A stretch of DNA of 64,000 bases, taken from the NCBI RefSeq assembly GCF_013004105.1, contig NZ_CP053085.1, positions 2,852,001 to 2,916,000 of the forward strand, read 5' to 3'. The notes under the pieces are model-generated. The model had not been told where the DNA came from, made no database searches, and worked only from the letters and a program-made list of their open reading frames with translations. The position numbers and the translations under genes are program-made. This document shows, one piece after another, positions 35,801 to 44,643 of this stretch. Every line of letters begins with the position of its first letter. Position 1 is the first letter of the stretch. This stretch comes from Gemmatimonas groenlandica (GTDB lineage Bacteria > Gemmatimonadota > Gemmatimonadetes > Gemmatimonadales > Gemmatimonadaceae).

Positions 35801-36832
35801 GTGTACAGCAGGGATACCCTCGTGTTGCTACAGCACTTGTTGGATCAGGGGCTCGGGAAGCGGGCCATCGCCACGCAGTTAGGAGTGAGCTCGCGGACGG
35901 TCCATCACTGGATCGCGACTGGGCAGCTGACGCGGGTGGTCGAGACGCCGGTGATCCGGACGACCGCACCGCGTCCGCAGCGACTGGATCCGTTTAAGCC
36001 GCTCATTCACGAGCGACTGGGGTCGTATCCGGCCCTGTCCGCAGAGCGACTGTTCGCCGAGTGTCGGGCCGCCGGGTACGTCGGCGGCGTGACACGCCTC
36101 CGCGATTATGTAGCCCGCGTCCGGCCGCGTGCGGAGCCGGAGCCGATCATTCGCTTTGAGACGGCGCCCGGATGGCAGGGGCAGTTCGATTTCGCCGAAG
36201 TGAAGTTGCCGTGGGGCAAGCGCTACGCGGTGCTCGTCGTCCTTGGCTACTCGCGCAAGTTGTACGTGGAGTTCGTGCCGCGGCAGACGGCGCTGACGGT
36301 GATGCAGAGTTTGGAGCGCGCGTTCGCGGACTTCGGTGGCGTGCCGTCGGAGATGCTGTTCGATCAGCTCAAGGCCGTCATCGTCGAGGATCAGCGTCCG
36401 GGTGGCGGGAAGCTGCTCGAAAATGCAGAGTTCGGGCGCTTCGCCGCGCACTGGGGTTTTCGCATTCGCGCATGCCGCCCGTATCGCGCACAGACCAAAG
36501 GCAAAGTCGAGCGACCGGTCGGCTACCTCCGCACCAGCTTTCTCTACGGCCGGGAGTTTCTCGGCGATGCGGACCTCGCCGATCAGTGCACGCGCTGGCT
36601 CGCGGAGGTCGCCAATGTGCGGATCCACGGGACGACCGGTGAGTCGCCGGCCGCCCGCTTCCTTCGCGACGAGCAGGCCACCCTCCAGCCGCTCGCCGCG
36701 CGACCGTATCGGTCGATGGTCTTGGTCGCCCCGCAGGTCGAGCCCGCGCCGACCCGTCGGGTGCCGCACGTCGCCGTCGAGCGACGGGCCCTCGCCCACT
36801 ATGGCGCGTTGCTCGCCGAGGAGGCCTCATGA
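35801..36832 (+). CDS. istA: IS21 transposase IstA
   Basis: 343 residues from the GTG at 35801, chosen because a GGAGG site lies just upstream and the sequence from here ('VYSRDTLVLLQHLLDQGLGKRAIA') is the usual IstA start. HTH ~15-45 ('LGVSSRTVHHWI'). The DDE core includes 'WQGQFDFAEVKLPWG' (first Asp), 'EMLFDQLKAVI' (second Asp) and 'RAQTKGKVERPVGYL' (Glu). The length is that of the shorter IS21 subgroup. The stop overlaps istB (ATGA). Likely active. Confidence 0.92.
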   Translation: MYSRDTLVLLQHLLDQGLGKRAIATQLGVSSRTVHHWIATGQLTRVVETPVIRTTAPRPQRLDPFKPLIHERLGSYPALSAERLFAECRAAGYVGGVTRLRDYVARVRPRAEPEPIIRFETAPGWQGQFDFAEVKLPWGKRYAVLVVLGYSRKLYVEFVPRQTALTVMQSLERAFADFGGVPSEMLFDQLKAVIVEDQRPGGGKLLENAEFGRFAAHWGFRIRACRPYRAQTKGKVERPVGYLRTSFLYGREFLGDADLADQCTRWLAEVANVRIHGTTGESPAARFLRDEQATLQPLAARPYRSMVLVAPQVEPAPTRRVPHVAVERRALAHYGALLAEEAS

Positions 36833-37659
36833 GCGGCGGCACGCTGCGCGACCGACTTCGCACCCAGCTGGCCGACTGCAAGATGCCCGGCGCCCTGGAA
36901 GCGGTGGATGACATCCTGCGCCGCATTGATGCCGGCGAGTTGAGCGCCGGTCCCGCGATGGAAGCGCTGCTCGGCAGTCACATTGCGCTCCGCAATCAGC
37001 GCCGCCTCCAGACGGCGATGCGCTGTGCGCGATTGCCGACGGTGAAGACGCTCGACGATTTCGACTTCACGTTTCAGCCGTCGGTGAAACGCGATCAGCT
37101 CGAGAGTCTCCACACGCTGCAGTTCCTCGAGCGCAAAGAAAATGTCGTGTTTCTCGGGCCGCCCGGTGTCGGGAAGACGCACTTGGCGATCAGTCTGGCG
37201 GTGATCGCGGCGGAGCGCGGACGACGCGTCTACTATGCGACGCTGGCGGACTTAATCACGTGGCTCGAAGACGCGCAGCAGGCCGGCCATCTCACGCGAC
37301 GGCTGCGCACCCTTGTGTCGCCGAGCCTCATGGTCGTCGACGAAATCGGCTACCTGCCGATCTCGCGCACGGGCGCCCAGTTGTTCTTCCAGCTCATGAG
37401 TCGACGCTACGAACACGCGTCAACCGTGCTCACCAGCAACAAATCCTTCGAGGAGTGGGGCGACGTCTTCGGGGACGAGGTCATGGCCGCCGCGCTCATT
37501 GATCGCCTAGTCCACCACTGCCACATCGTCAACATCCGCGGCAACAGCTACCGCATGCGCGAACATCGCGCGCTCGCCTCACGCTTGGCCACGCCGGCCT
37601 CGCCGGAACCCTCCGGCGCCCCGGTTCGTGGTCGCGCCCCCCGACGCCAGGAGGGCTGA
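36829..37659 (+). CDS. istB: IS21 helper ATPase IstB
   Basis: 276 residues. AAA+ ATPase with intact Walker A 'GPPGVGKTHLA', Walker B 'LMVVDEIGY' and 'VLTSNKSFEEWGD'. The ATG overlaps the istA stop, the normal coupling in IS21. Known role: ATP-dependent target selection and activation of IstA. The tail has an extra basic stretch rich in Ala/Pro/Arg. Confidence 0.93.
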   Translation: MSGGTLRDRLRTQLADCKMPGALEAVDDILRRIDAGELSAGPAMEALLGSHIALRNQRRLQTAMRCARLPTVKTLDDFDFTFQPSVKRDQLESLHTLQFLERKENVVFLGPPGVGKTHLAISLAVIAAERGRRVYYATLADLITWLEDAQQAGHLTRRLRTLVSPSLMVVDEIGYLPISRTGAQLFFQLMSRRYEHASTVLTSNKSFEEWGDVFGDEVMAAALIDRLVHHCHIVNIRGNSYRMREHRALASRLATPASPEPSGAPVRGRAPRRQEG

Positions 37660-38725
37660 CCCTACCGGGCTCATCCCCCGCCCACAGTGCGCAATTCTTG
37701 TTGGTGAAAGTGCGCAATTCTCGTTGGTGTTGACACAGTAGCTGCCTCACTTTACGAACGCCATATACGCGTCGATGTGGCGCGACTCCGCGCGCTGAAT
37801 TTGAACGCGTGGGACATCGACTCGCCGCTATCGCGCTGGGAGGCGCGGCCGGTACAACCGGCGTTTACAACTCGTGCGTCATCCGGACGGTGCTATGGCC
37901 AACGCGCGGCACGTCGGCTCGACCCAGCGCAGCCTCCCACCCATTTCTATGAACTTGCAGATCGACGGCTGAGGCGGTTCGGCTCCCGAGTGGAGCGTAC
38001 CGCCGCTGCGGCAACAGCACTCGGATGCAGTCGCTCGTCATTGGCCCTCTCTAGCGCGCGCTATTCGTGCTCGGGCGCGGCCGGGCGACCCGCACCACCG
38101 CGCTGCTCAGATGCGTCTTGTAGAGCCTTGGGCAGCAACCGACGCAGCGAGGCGCTCGTGCAGCCAAATGTCGGCGCGATAGCCGAAATGGCTGCTAACT
38201 TGGACGGATTCCGTGGCATCGGCACCGATTCTAGTCGGAGAGCCTGTTCACGAACCTCAGATTTGAATCGGTTCGCTCGGGATGCTTTCATAGCTCCAAG
38301 TACTAACCAAGTTGAGCCCTTTGTACTCGCGGGGCGAATCAACCTCGCCTTTGACGCAGATCAGAGTGCAGCATTACACCACGCATTGTCCGCGCGATTC
38401 TGCCAGTCGCCTCGTTGTCTCGACTCCTGCGAATGCTTGGGGCGATTCGATCGGCGTCGCCGCGCGCTATGCGCTGGTGGACTGCTTCGGCAGGTGGTAT
38501 ACTCAAAAGCTTGCAGAAGCGTAACTTTATCAGCGCCACAGAGTAGGCTCCGTGCGCCGTGGCTCCGGCAGCGCAATGCCGAAATAGCTAGGGTCGTGAG
38601 AGGGCTGCTTTAAGCGAATTGGGCTTATGGCGCCAAGGCGTCGAACTGTTTAGTCGCCGACCGGTTGTCTGGACTATGTGCGCTGGGCAGCGTGTCGGCC
38701 GGCCCGGCAGCCTCGCGTTCCGTTG

Positions 38726-39922
38726 ATGACGGAGAGTATGAGAACGATCCAAACTCGATCGCTTAAGCGACAGAGACTCCGCGTGCTTTATGTAGAGGCC
38801 GCACTAGGATATGGCGGCTCTGGAAAGAGTCTGGTGGAATTGGTCCGGTCGATACCCGACATAGACGCCCGCATTCTCGCGGGATTTCCGATCGCGGATT
38901 TTGTCACCGAGGCCGATTCTGTCGAGGTTGAGGTGAATCCCGCACTAGTTCGGTTGCGAGATGCATCGGCCGGTCGGCTTATTTCCTACGTCGATCTCTT
39001 GTGCTATACGGCGCGATGGATTCGAGCCATCAAGCGTTCAGCGCGTCGGCATCGCGCCGACATCGTGCACGCAAACAACGGCATAGCTTTAAACTTGGCT
39101 GCCATTATCGCGTGCCGGAGTCTTGGCGTCCCATTAGTCGTGCACCAGCGTGGATGGGAAGAGCGGACTCAACGCTTTTCGCTTGCACGGACGCTCCTCG
39201 GCAGAGCCCGCGTGATCGCGATATCAGAGGCAATCGCAGATGATCTGTCCACTCTTGGAATCGCCCATGAAAGCGTGTCTCAGATCTACGACGTTGTCAT
39301 TCCTCCGTTGAAACCGTTCGAGGATTCGCCCAGAGCACCCGGCCCTTGGAGGGTCGCAATGCATGGAGTACTCAATCGCTGGAAAGGCCACGATACATTC
39401 CTCTCAGCAGCAGCTTTACTAAACGCGCGGCGTCCTGGCGAGTTTCTTTTTCGTATCGCGGGCATGCCCCTTAGCGGCGACGACGAGTATGGGCGATTTC
39501 TTCACTCAAGGGCACGAGAGCTTAATGTCGAACAGATCGTGCACTTTGATGGATTCGTACGCGACATATATGAGTGGCTCAGCAGCGTTGACATAAGCGT
39601 GCATGCGTCGACGCACGCTGAACCTTTAGGGCGAGTAATAGTGGAGGCACAGCTCGCTGGCAGGCCAGTTATCGCAGCGCGCGGGGGTGGGGCCAACGAA
39701 CTTGTGGAGTCCGGCGTCACAGGACTGATGTTTGAGCCTGGCTCCGCGACGGAGCTGGCAAACGCAATCGAACGGCTCGCCTCAGACGCTCACTTGCGGA
39801 AGCAATTGGCTGCAAGCGCGGAAGAACTGACGAGGAGCCGCTTCGACCAGGTTCGCCTCGCTGCAAGTGTGCGCCGAGTTTATGACGAGATCATTCCGTC
39901 CCGAGATACGCTAGCCGACTAA
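38726..39922 (+). CDS. Glycosyltransferase family 4
   Basis: 398 residues from the ATG at 38726; another ATG at 38738 with a closer GGAG is possible. N-terminal domain with a glycine-rich loop ('YVEAALGYGGSGKSL'). C-terminal GT4 motifs: 'LNRWKGHDTFL', 'HAEPLGRVIVEAQLAG' (E-x7-E) and 'PVIAARGGGANELV'. EPS repeat-unit transferase, sugar unknown. Its 3' end overlaps the 3' end of the opposite gene by 12 bases. Confidence 0.87.
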   Translation: MTESMRTIQTRSLKRQRLRVLYVEAALGYGGSGKSLVELVRSIPDIDARILAGFPIADFVTEADSVEVEVNPALVRLRDASAGRLISYVDLLCYTARWIRAIKRSARRHRADIVHANNGIALNLAAIIACRSLGVPLVVHQRGWEERTQRFSLARTLLGRARVIAISEAIADDLSTLGIAHESVSQIYDVVIPPLKPFEDSPRAPGPWRVAMHGVLNRWKGHDTFLSAAALLNARRPGEFLFRIAGMPLSGDDEYGRFLHSRARELNVEQIVHFDGFVRDIYEWLSSVDISVHASTHAEPLGRVIVEAQLAGRPVIAARGGGANELVESGVTGLMFEPGSATELANAIERLASDAHLRKQLAASAEELTRSRFDQVRLAASVRRVYDEIIPSRDTLAD

Positions 39923-41158
39923 TCGGCGCACACGTCGAGAAAGCGTGCCGCCAACCCACCTAGCGTACATGGCAAGAGTGTCGCCACTGACATCACGCAT
40001 CCAGCCTAGTTGCTGTGACGGAATTCGCATTAACTGCTCGTACGCCGCTTCGAAGCCGGACACGTACTTTCCGATGACGAACTTTTCGTTGACGACCGAT
40101 TGCAGAGCCGTACCGAGCTGCATGCGCAAGCTTGCGTTGTCGACGAGTCTGAGAAGCGCAGCATAGAGCCGAGCTTGGTCCTCGATTGGGACTATCAACC
40201 CCGTTCTCTCGCTCGTAATTATCTCAGACATCCCAGTAGTGGCAGTTGCGATAACCGGCCGACCCGCTGCGCCCGCCTCGATTACGGTTAGACCGAATCC
40301 TTCCACTCGAGACGGAGAAACAGCTATGTCCGTTGCATCGCGAAATATCACGCCAGCTGGCGAGTCCACGAATCCTAGAGTATGAACAATGTCGACGAGG
40401 CCAAGTTCGCGCACAACATTTTCGATCTCTCGTCGGTCAGGACCGTCACCAATAAGTAGCACGCGAATGTTTGGACGAACCTGCCGAAGGTCGGCTACGG
40501 CTCGCAGGAGAATGTCGTGTCCTTTTCGTCGGATCAGCGAACCCACCTGCGTTATAACTATGTCCTCGGCGCGGATCCCGAGCTGGGACCGCAGTCCGCT
40601 CTGGTCCCACCCCTGCCATGCTCCAAGGTCTATACCGCAGTGTATCGTCGAGATCGAGGACTTTCGTAGTCCATCCGCTAGCAGATCGTCGGTGCAGCCG
40701 CGCGTCACACCTGCAACGAGTGTCGCCAGGTGAACACCGAGGGTGAATCGCTCCCGCGCGCTATACGGAGCAAGCAGGTGGCAGAGCAGCGGGACGCGAA
40801 GGCTTCGTGACACTGGCACGAGCCACTGGTTTGGCGCAGCACTGTTCGCATGAAGTACTCGGATTCCGTGCGCGCGCACAATTTTGCGACCTTCGCGAAC
40901 TAGAGAAGCGAATCGCGCAAACTCGTATCGGGGTGGCTCCCAGTCATACAGTACGGTGAAGCGACTCTGATATACCGTGACGTCAAGCTTGCGAGCCTCG
41001 TCTGCCACCATCTCGCCGTTGCACCACAATACGGGAAGGAAGCGATTGCGGTCGATGTGGGTGAGGAGATCAAGCAAAGTGCGCTCGCTACCTCGAATCC
41101 AGTTCTCGCCGTAGTGTGCGAACAGGATCGGCGCGGGCCCAGCTGAGTGCATACTCAT
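39911..41158 (-). CDS. Glycosyltransferase family 4
   Basis: 415 residues. GT-B fold with an N-terminal 'ENWIRGSERTLLDLL' loop. C-terminal 'QVGSLIRRKGHDILLRA' and 'EGFGLTVIEAGAAGRP' carry the donor site. It resembles the transferase at 41818 in the N-terminal loop ('RGSERTL' versus 'RGSERCL'), so the two may be old duplicates. Convergent overlap of 12 bases with the previous gene. Confidence 0.88.
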   Translation of the reverse strand: MSMHSAGPAPILFAHYGENWIRGSERTLLDLLTHIDRNRFLPVLWCNGEMVADEARKLDVTVYQSRFTVLYDWEPPRYEFARFASLVREGRKIVRAHGIRVLHANSAAPNQWLVPVSRSLRVPLLCHLLAPYSARERFTLGVHLATLVAGVTRGCTDDLLADGLRKSSISTIHCGIDLGAWQGWDQSGLRSQLGIRAEDIVITQVGSLIRRKGHDILLRAVADLRQVRPNIRVLLIGDGPDRREIENVVRELGLVDIVHTLGFVDSPAGVIFRDATDIAVSPSRVEGFGLTVIEAGAAGRPVIATATTGMSEIITSERTGLIVPIEDQARLYAALLRLVDNASLRMQLGTALQSVVNEKFVIGKYVSGFEAAYEQLMRIPSQQLGWMRDVSGDTLAMYARWVGGTLSRRVRRLVG

Positions 41159-41817
41159 GTTTTGCTATCGATGGAGAGTCGAGTTTTACAAGATCTGCCT
41201 GAGCGACGCAGCATCAGAACGAACGATTCCCACAATCTCTCCTAAACGCTCCAAGGCGCAGATCCCTCGGCAGGTCATTGCTACCGAAACTTCGCCCATC
41301 GCCAGAACTAGCCTTCGGCTGAATGTCTTCGCTGTGTCGGCGAGCTGTCTAATTCCGAAAGACTAAGTTCGGAGGGCGCACGGATCTTTGAAAGCACGCA
41401 CCGATCGCTTGAGACTAGCCAATCCCTTTAACCCCATCGTTGCGCTGTGCTAGGGCAGAGAGGCCGAGAACGCTTACGCCACAATCGCCGAGGCTGTCAC
41501 CGCACTCGCTAGAGCGCTAGAGGCGCTGCGTCCTCGCAGGAAAGCATCCTTAAGAAAGAGACGAGTCGGGTAAATGAAACGGTTGCAGGTTATCAAAATA
41601 AGGTGAATCGGGTGGTCGCGCCGACGAATCGCCGCCGCGACACATCTGAGTCAGTCGGTTCGTTCCCAGCTCACGCGGATCGCGACCGCTGTTCCTCCGC
41701 ACGCCTACGCGTGATGTGCCACTGCACTTTCCGCGTCGAGAGACCGCCCCTCTGCTCGGTCAACTCATTCGTCTGCCCACGCGCTCGCCAATCTCTGGGC
41801 AAAGGTCATCTCTTCCG
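41159..41817. other. Gap between two GT4 genes, no recognisable gene
   Basis: About 660 bases. Short frames only, with no family motifs on either strand. It has the look of decayed sequence and presumably contains the promoter of the 39911-41158 gene. Confidence 0.5.
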
Positions 41818-42969
41818 CTACCGAAAGCTAGGCGAAGACGTCATAGGACGTACCCTTCGGATTAACGAAGCAACTGCCGTCACAATACCTTGCTGATAAG
41901 ACTCAAGCGAGAAGAGGTGCTCTACCCGACGCCTACCGGCGTCACCCAGCTTATCTCTCAATGCCGAATCCTTGACGAGGCGATCGAGATGTGCTTCGAG
42001 GCCTGCTGCATCATCGGGGGCAAATAGCAGTGCAGTTACGTCCCGTTCGACGACCTCACGCAACCCAGTGCTGTCAGTTACAACAGAGGGGAGGCCACAC
42101 GCGGCACCTTCGATAACCGAGATGCCGAGGCCCTCTTCAACCGAGGCGAGTACATGAATATCGATAACGTCTTGGAAGAACGGGAGAGTGTCATCCACGA
42201 ATCCCGTCACAGTGACCCTCTGTCCAAGACCTCGAGCAGCCACTGCCGAGCAGAGCGGAGCCGTCATCGGTCCGCTCCCGACAAACACTAAGTGAACGCG
42301 TGAATCCCGGGACGCCAGCCGCTGAAACGCGTCGAGCAGCACGAGCGGTCGCTTATGTGGGACCAAAGCGCCGACTTGCCCAATGACAACATCATGACGA
42401 GCGATTCCGTACGCCTGCCGAAGTGCTTCATCTTTGGCTACCGACGGCCGGAAGCGATCGGTGTCGACACCATTGTACACCACAACTCCATCCACTCCGG
42501 CGAGCTGTTGGCTTATCGAACGTGTGTAGTCTGAAGGAAAAACAGCAGCGTCAACCCAAGGATACAGCCAGCTATAGAGGTAACGGCGGTTCGCGGGATG
42601 GTGGAGGTGGCACACCAATGGTATTCGATGCTTCCGCGCCAAAGGTACGGCCAGCTGACACGGCCTTCCTCCATTCGAGTAGATCGCTGCCGGCTGGAAC
42701 GAGTTCACCATTCTTGACAGCGAGCGCCATGCTCGAGCGAACGCGACAAAAGGCAATGAGATATACCGACCGTCCAACATGAACTCTGGAAACTCGAAAG
42801 GTACGATCTCTTGGACCCATGGAGAAATCTCGACATCGACGCAGTCGTCGTTCCTCAGTAGTACGACGGAATAGCCTGCTTTCCGGAGCGCTTTAGCACT
42901 CTCTATCAAGCAGCGCTCTGAGCCACGCAGGGTACTCCCACCCCAATGCAGAAGCATGACGGTTGTCAC
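41818..42969 (-). CDS. Glycosyltransferase family 4
   Basis: 383 residues. Starts 'MTTVMLLHWGGSTLRGSERCLIE'-like (key part 'GSTLRGSERCL'). Then 'GQVGALVPHKRPLVLLDAF' and the donor motif 'EGLGISVIEGAACGLP'. Cytoplasmic-face transferase of the EPS pathway. Related to the gene at 39911 by the shared N-terminal loop. Confidence 0.88.
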   Translation of the reverse strand: MTTVMLLHWGGSTLRGSERCLIESAKALRKAGYSVVLLRNDDCVDVEISPWVQEIVPFEFPEFMLDGRYISLPFVAFARAWRSLSRMVNSFQPAAIYSNGGRPCQLAVPLARKHRIPLVCHLHHPANRRYLYSWLYPWVDAAVFPSDYTRSISQQLAGVDGVVVYNGVDTDRFRPSVAKDEALRQAYGIARHDVVIGQVGALVPHKRPLVLLDAFQRLASRDSRVHLVFVGSGPMTAPLCSAVAARGLGQRVTVTGFVDDTLPFFQDVIDIHVLASVEEGLGISVIEGAACGLPSVVTDSTGLREVVERDVTALLFAPDDAAGLEAHLDRLVKDSALRDKLGDAGRRRVEHLFSLESYQQGIVTAVASLIRRVRPMTSSPSFR

Positions 42970-43489
42970 GATGGAAGCACCGTCAACATGACATCACCAG
43001 CAGTGCGAACAGCGAAGCTTGTCTCCCGGCAGTGAAAGGCCCAGTTCAAAATGCAGCCCGCCGGTGGCTCAAGGAGAGACCGAAAGCAAATTGAGGCCGT
43101 TGGCTCGACACGCCATGTCACGATGTTAGCGTCTCCCTAGATGAAGTCACGAACTCTATTCACGTTCGGATGATCCGGCGCGAAGATAGTGGCAGGTCGT
43201 GTACCACGGATGCAGAAGAGTCGTACAAGCTCAATGAATTTGACAGGCTACATTGGATCTCGTAAGACTTCTCGGGAAGCGATCGCTACCGGTCGTGCAT
43301 GCAGCTTTCTCTGCGAAGCTGTGCCGACCAGGACGCAAGCCCTGGCACGCCCCGTCAACATCTGACGGGCGAAGCTTTGCTTTCGGAGCTTCGGCCCCGC
43401 GCCCTTGAGAACGAGCTGTCTCAGGTCCTCTGGACCTGCTGTCAAGTAGCTGCCTGCTCAATCTCGATGGAGTTGAACTACGCCAGCGT

Positions 43490-44140
43490 GGATGCCCTCA
43501 GATTCGGGAGTAGCTGCGCTCGATCGGGTCAACTTCGCCCGCGCGCGCGGCGTACGCCTGCCGCGCGACCCGCTCCGGCCTAAGCGACTGGGAGAAACTC
43601 TCCATGGCCACGTTGAACCACACGTTGGCGGACCGCCTCTTGGAGCAGATAGTGCCAGTGCGTCGAGCACCCGGTGAAACTGCTCGGCGCATAGCGCCCT
43701 ACCCGGGTCATGCGCTAGCTCACTGGGAGCTTCGCTAGGGCACTACATAGCCGTCAGCAGTGCGTCGGCCACCAGCTGCACGGTCAGAGTCTCCAACATC
43801 GACATGTCGACCGCGCGCCGCGAATAGCTCTCGAGCACAACGGCGACATACATCCACCCCTCGGTCGTCCACAGATACGTAAACTCTGCGACCCACTCTT
43901 GGTCGGACGCCATGACCGTAACGTCACGATCCATCAGATTGGGGGCGATCGAGTGAGGCGATCGCGCGCGCGTGATCCGCGGACCACGCGCGTCGACGCG
44001 GACACGCTTACAGTCTCTGCGCTCGCTCCACGCGCTCGAAGTAGCACATTGAGACTTCGAAGTCGTCCGCGCTGACGTCGCGGCAGAGGAGGCAAGCGCC
44101 GTAGATCCGATAGATCAGGAGAGAACGACAACTCATCGCG
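43490..44140 (-). pseudogene. Decayed IS3-family orfB
   Basis: Minus-strand fragments in several frames match the IS3 integrase core in order. An upstream piece around 44140-43935 ends in 'IAPNLMDRDVTV'. Next comes 'QEWVAEFTYLWTTEGWMYVAVVLE' with 'YSRRAVDMSM' (43934-43743; first catalytic Asp replaced by Glu). Then 'VAMESFSQSLRPERVARQAY' (43692-43498, the region with the catalytic Glu). The middle Asp segment is missing between the last two pieces. It is a different subgroup from the IS3 copies at 32-38 kb. Surrounding bases (42970-43489 and 44141-44643) contain no supportable gene. Confidence 0.65.
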
Positions 44141-44643
44141 AGAGTCAGAACGGCGTCATCCGTCCATCGGGCGCTCTGGGGTTGCCTTCCCTATAGGTGG
44201 GAATCCGCTCAATGACAGACAGCGCACACAACAGAGCATCTCCACAGGCCCGGTCCATCGATGCTTCGGCTCAATGACAAACGCTCATCGACGCCTTGGT
44301 ACAGCAGTCGGCGGCCTTCGTTAGGTTGATGCGCTCGATCCGTGACATCGCCACCCTGTAGCGGCGCCGTCTCAGCTCGACCTGATTCAACTTGGCACTC
44401 TGGCGACTAGTCGCCGACGCAGCCGCATCGCTCGTCGCCATCTGAATCGATGTCTGGAGCAGGGTGACGCGAATCGAGCGATCGCGCTCCGCCTGCTCCA
44501 TCGAGATGCCCTTCAACGCTACCAGCCGGCCGGCTGCTTGCTCAAACCCTTCGCTGAACTAGCGGCCATGGCTACCTCCCACTCCGTCGCATCCCGGAGA
44601 AAAGTGAGTACGGAATGCGGGCAAGCTCACTCACGCGTTCGCT

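Larger units (their letters stand above)
35673..37735 (+). mobile_element. IS21-family element 2, apparently intact
   Basis: 2063 bp with multiple-repeat ends typical of IS21. Left end from 35673 and right end (inverted) from 37735 share 'TGTCA', 'CACCA', 'TTGCGCA', 'TCACCAA' and 'GAATTGCGCACT' in the same order. A perfect 5-bp duplication CAGTA flanks the element (35668-35672 and 37736-37740). It contains full-length istA and istB and is inserted into orfB of the old, degenerate IS3 element. Confidence 0.93.
32270..38291 (-). pseudogene. Degenerate IS3-family element (orfA-orfB), split in three by two IS21 insertions
   Basis: Three separated minus-strand pieces line up with one IS3-type transposase when the inserted elements are removed. 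Piece 1 (38291 down to 37741) holds orfA ('FKSEVREQALRL', 'AAISAIAPTFGCTSASLRRL') and the start of orfB ('VEPTCRALAIAPSG'). Piece 2 (35672-35582) continues orfB ('CSVARIMKAAGLRGELRR'). Piece 3 (32733-32270) carries later parts ('ERFTFVATRRGLAHVAL', 'PVADALEPASHDQK', 'LEVTILEWVRWL'). Frameshifts and stops interrupt all of them. The pieces sum to roughly 1.1 kb, close to a whole IS3 element. The exact ends of the old element were not found. Confidence 0.65.

Noticed and set aside
44271-44516. 81-residue minus-strand ORF
   Set aside because: No family features and no clear ribosome site, in a stretch of decayed transposase DNA; possible but not supportable.
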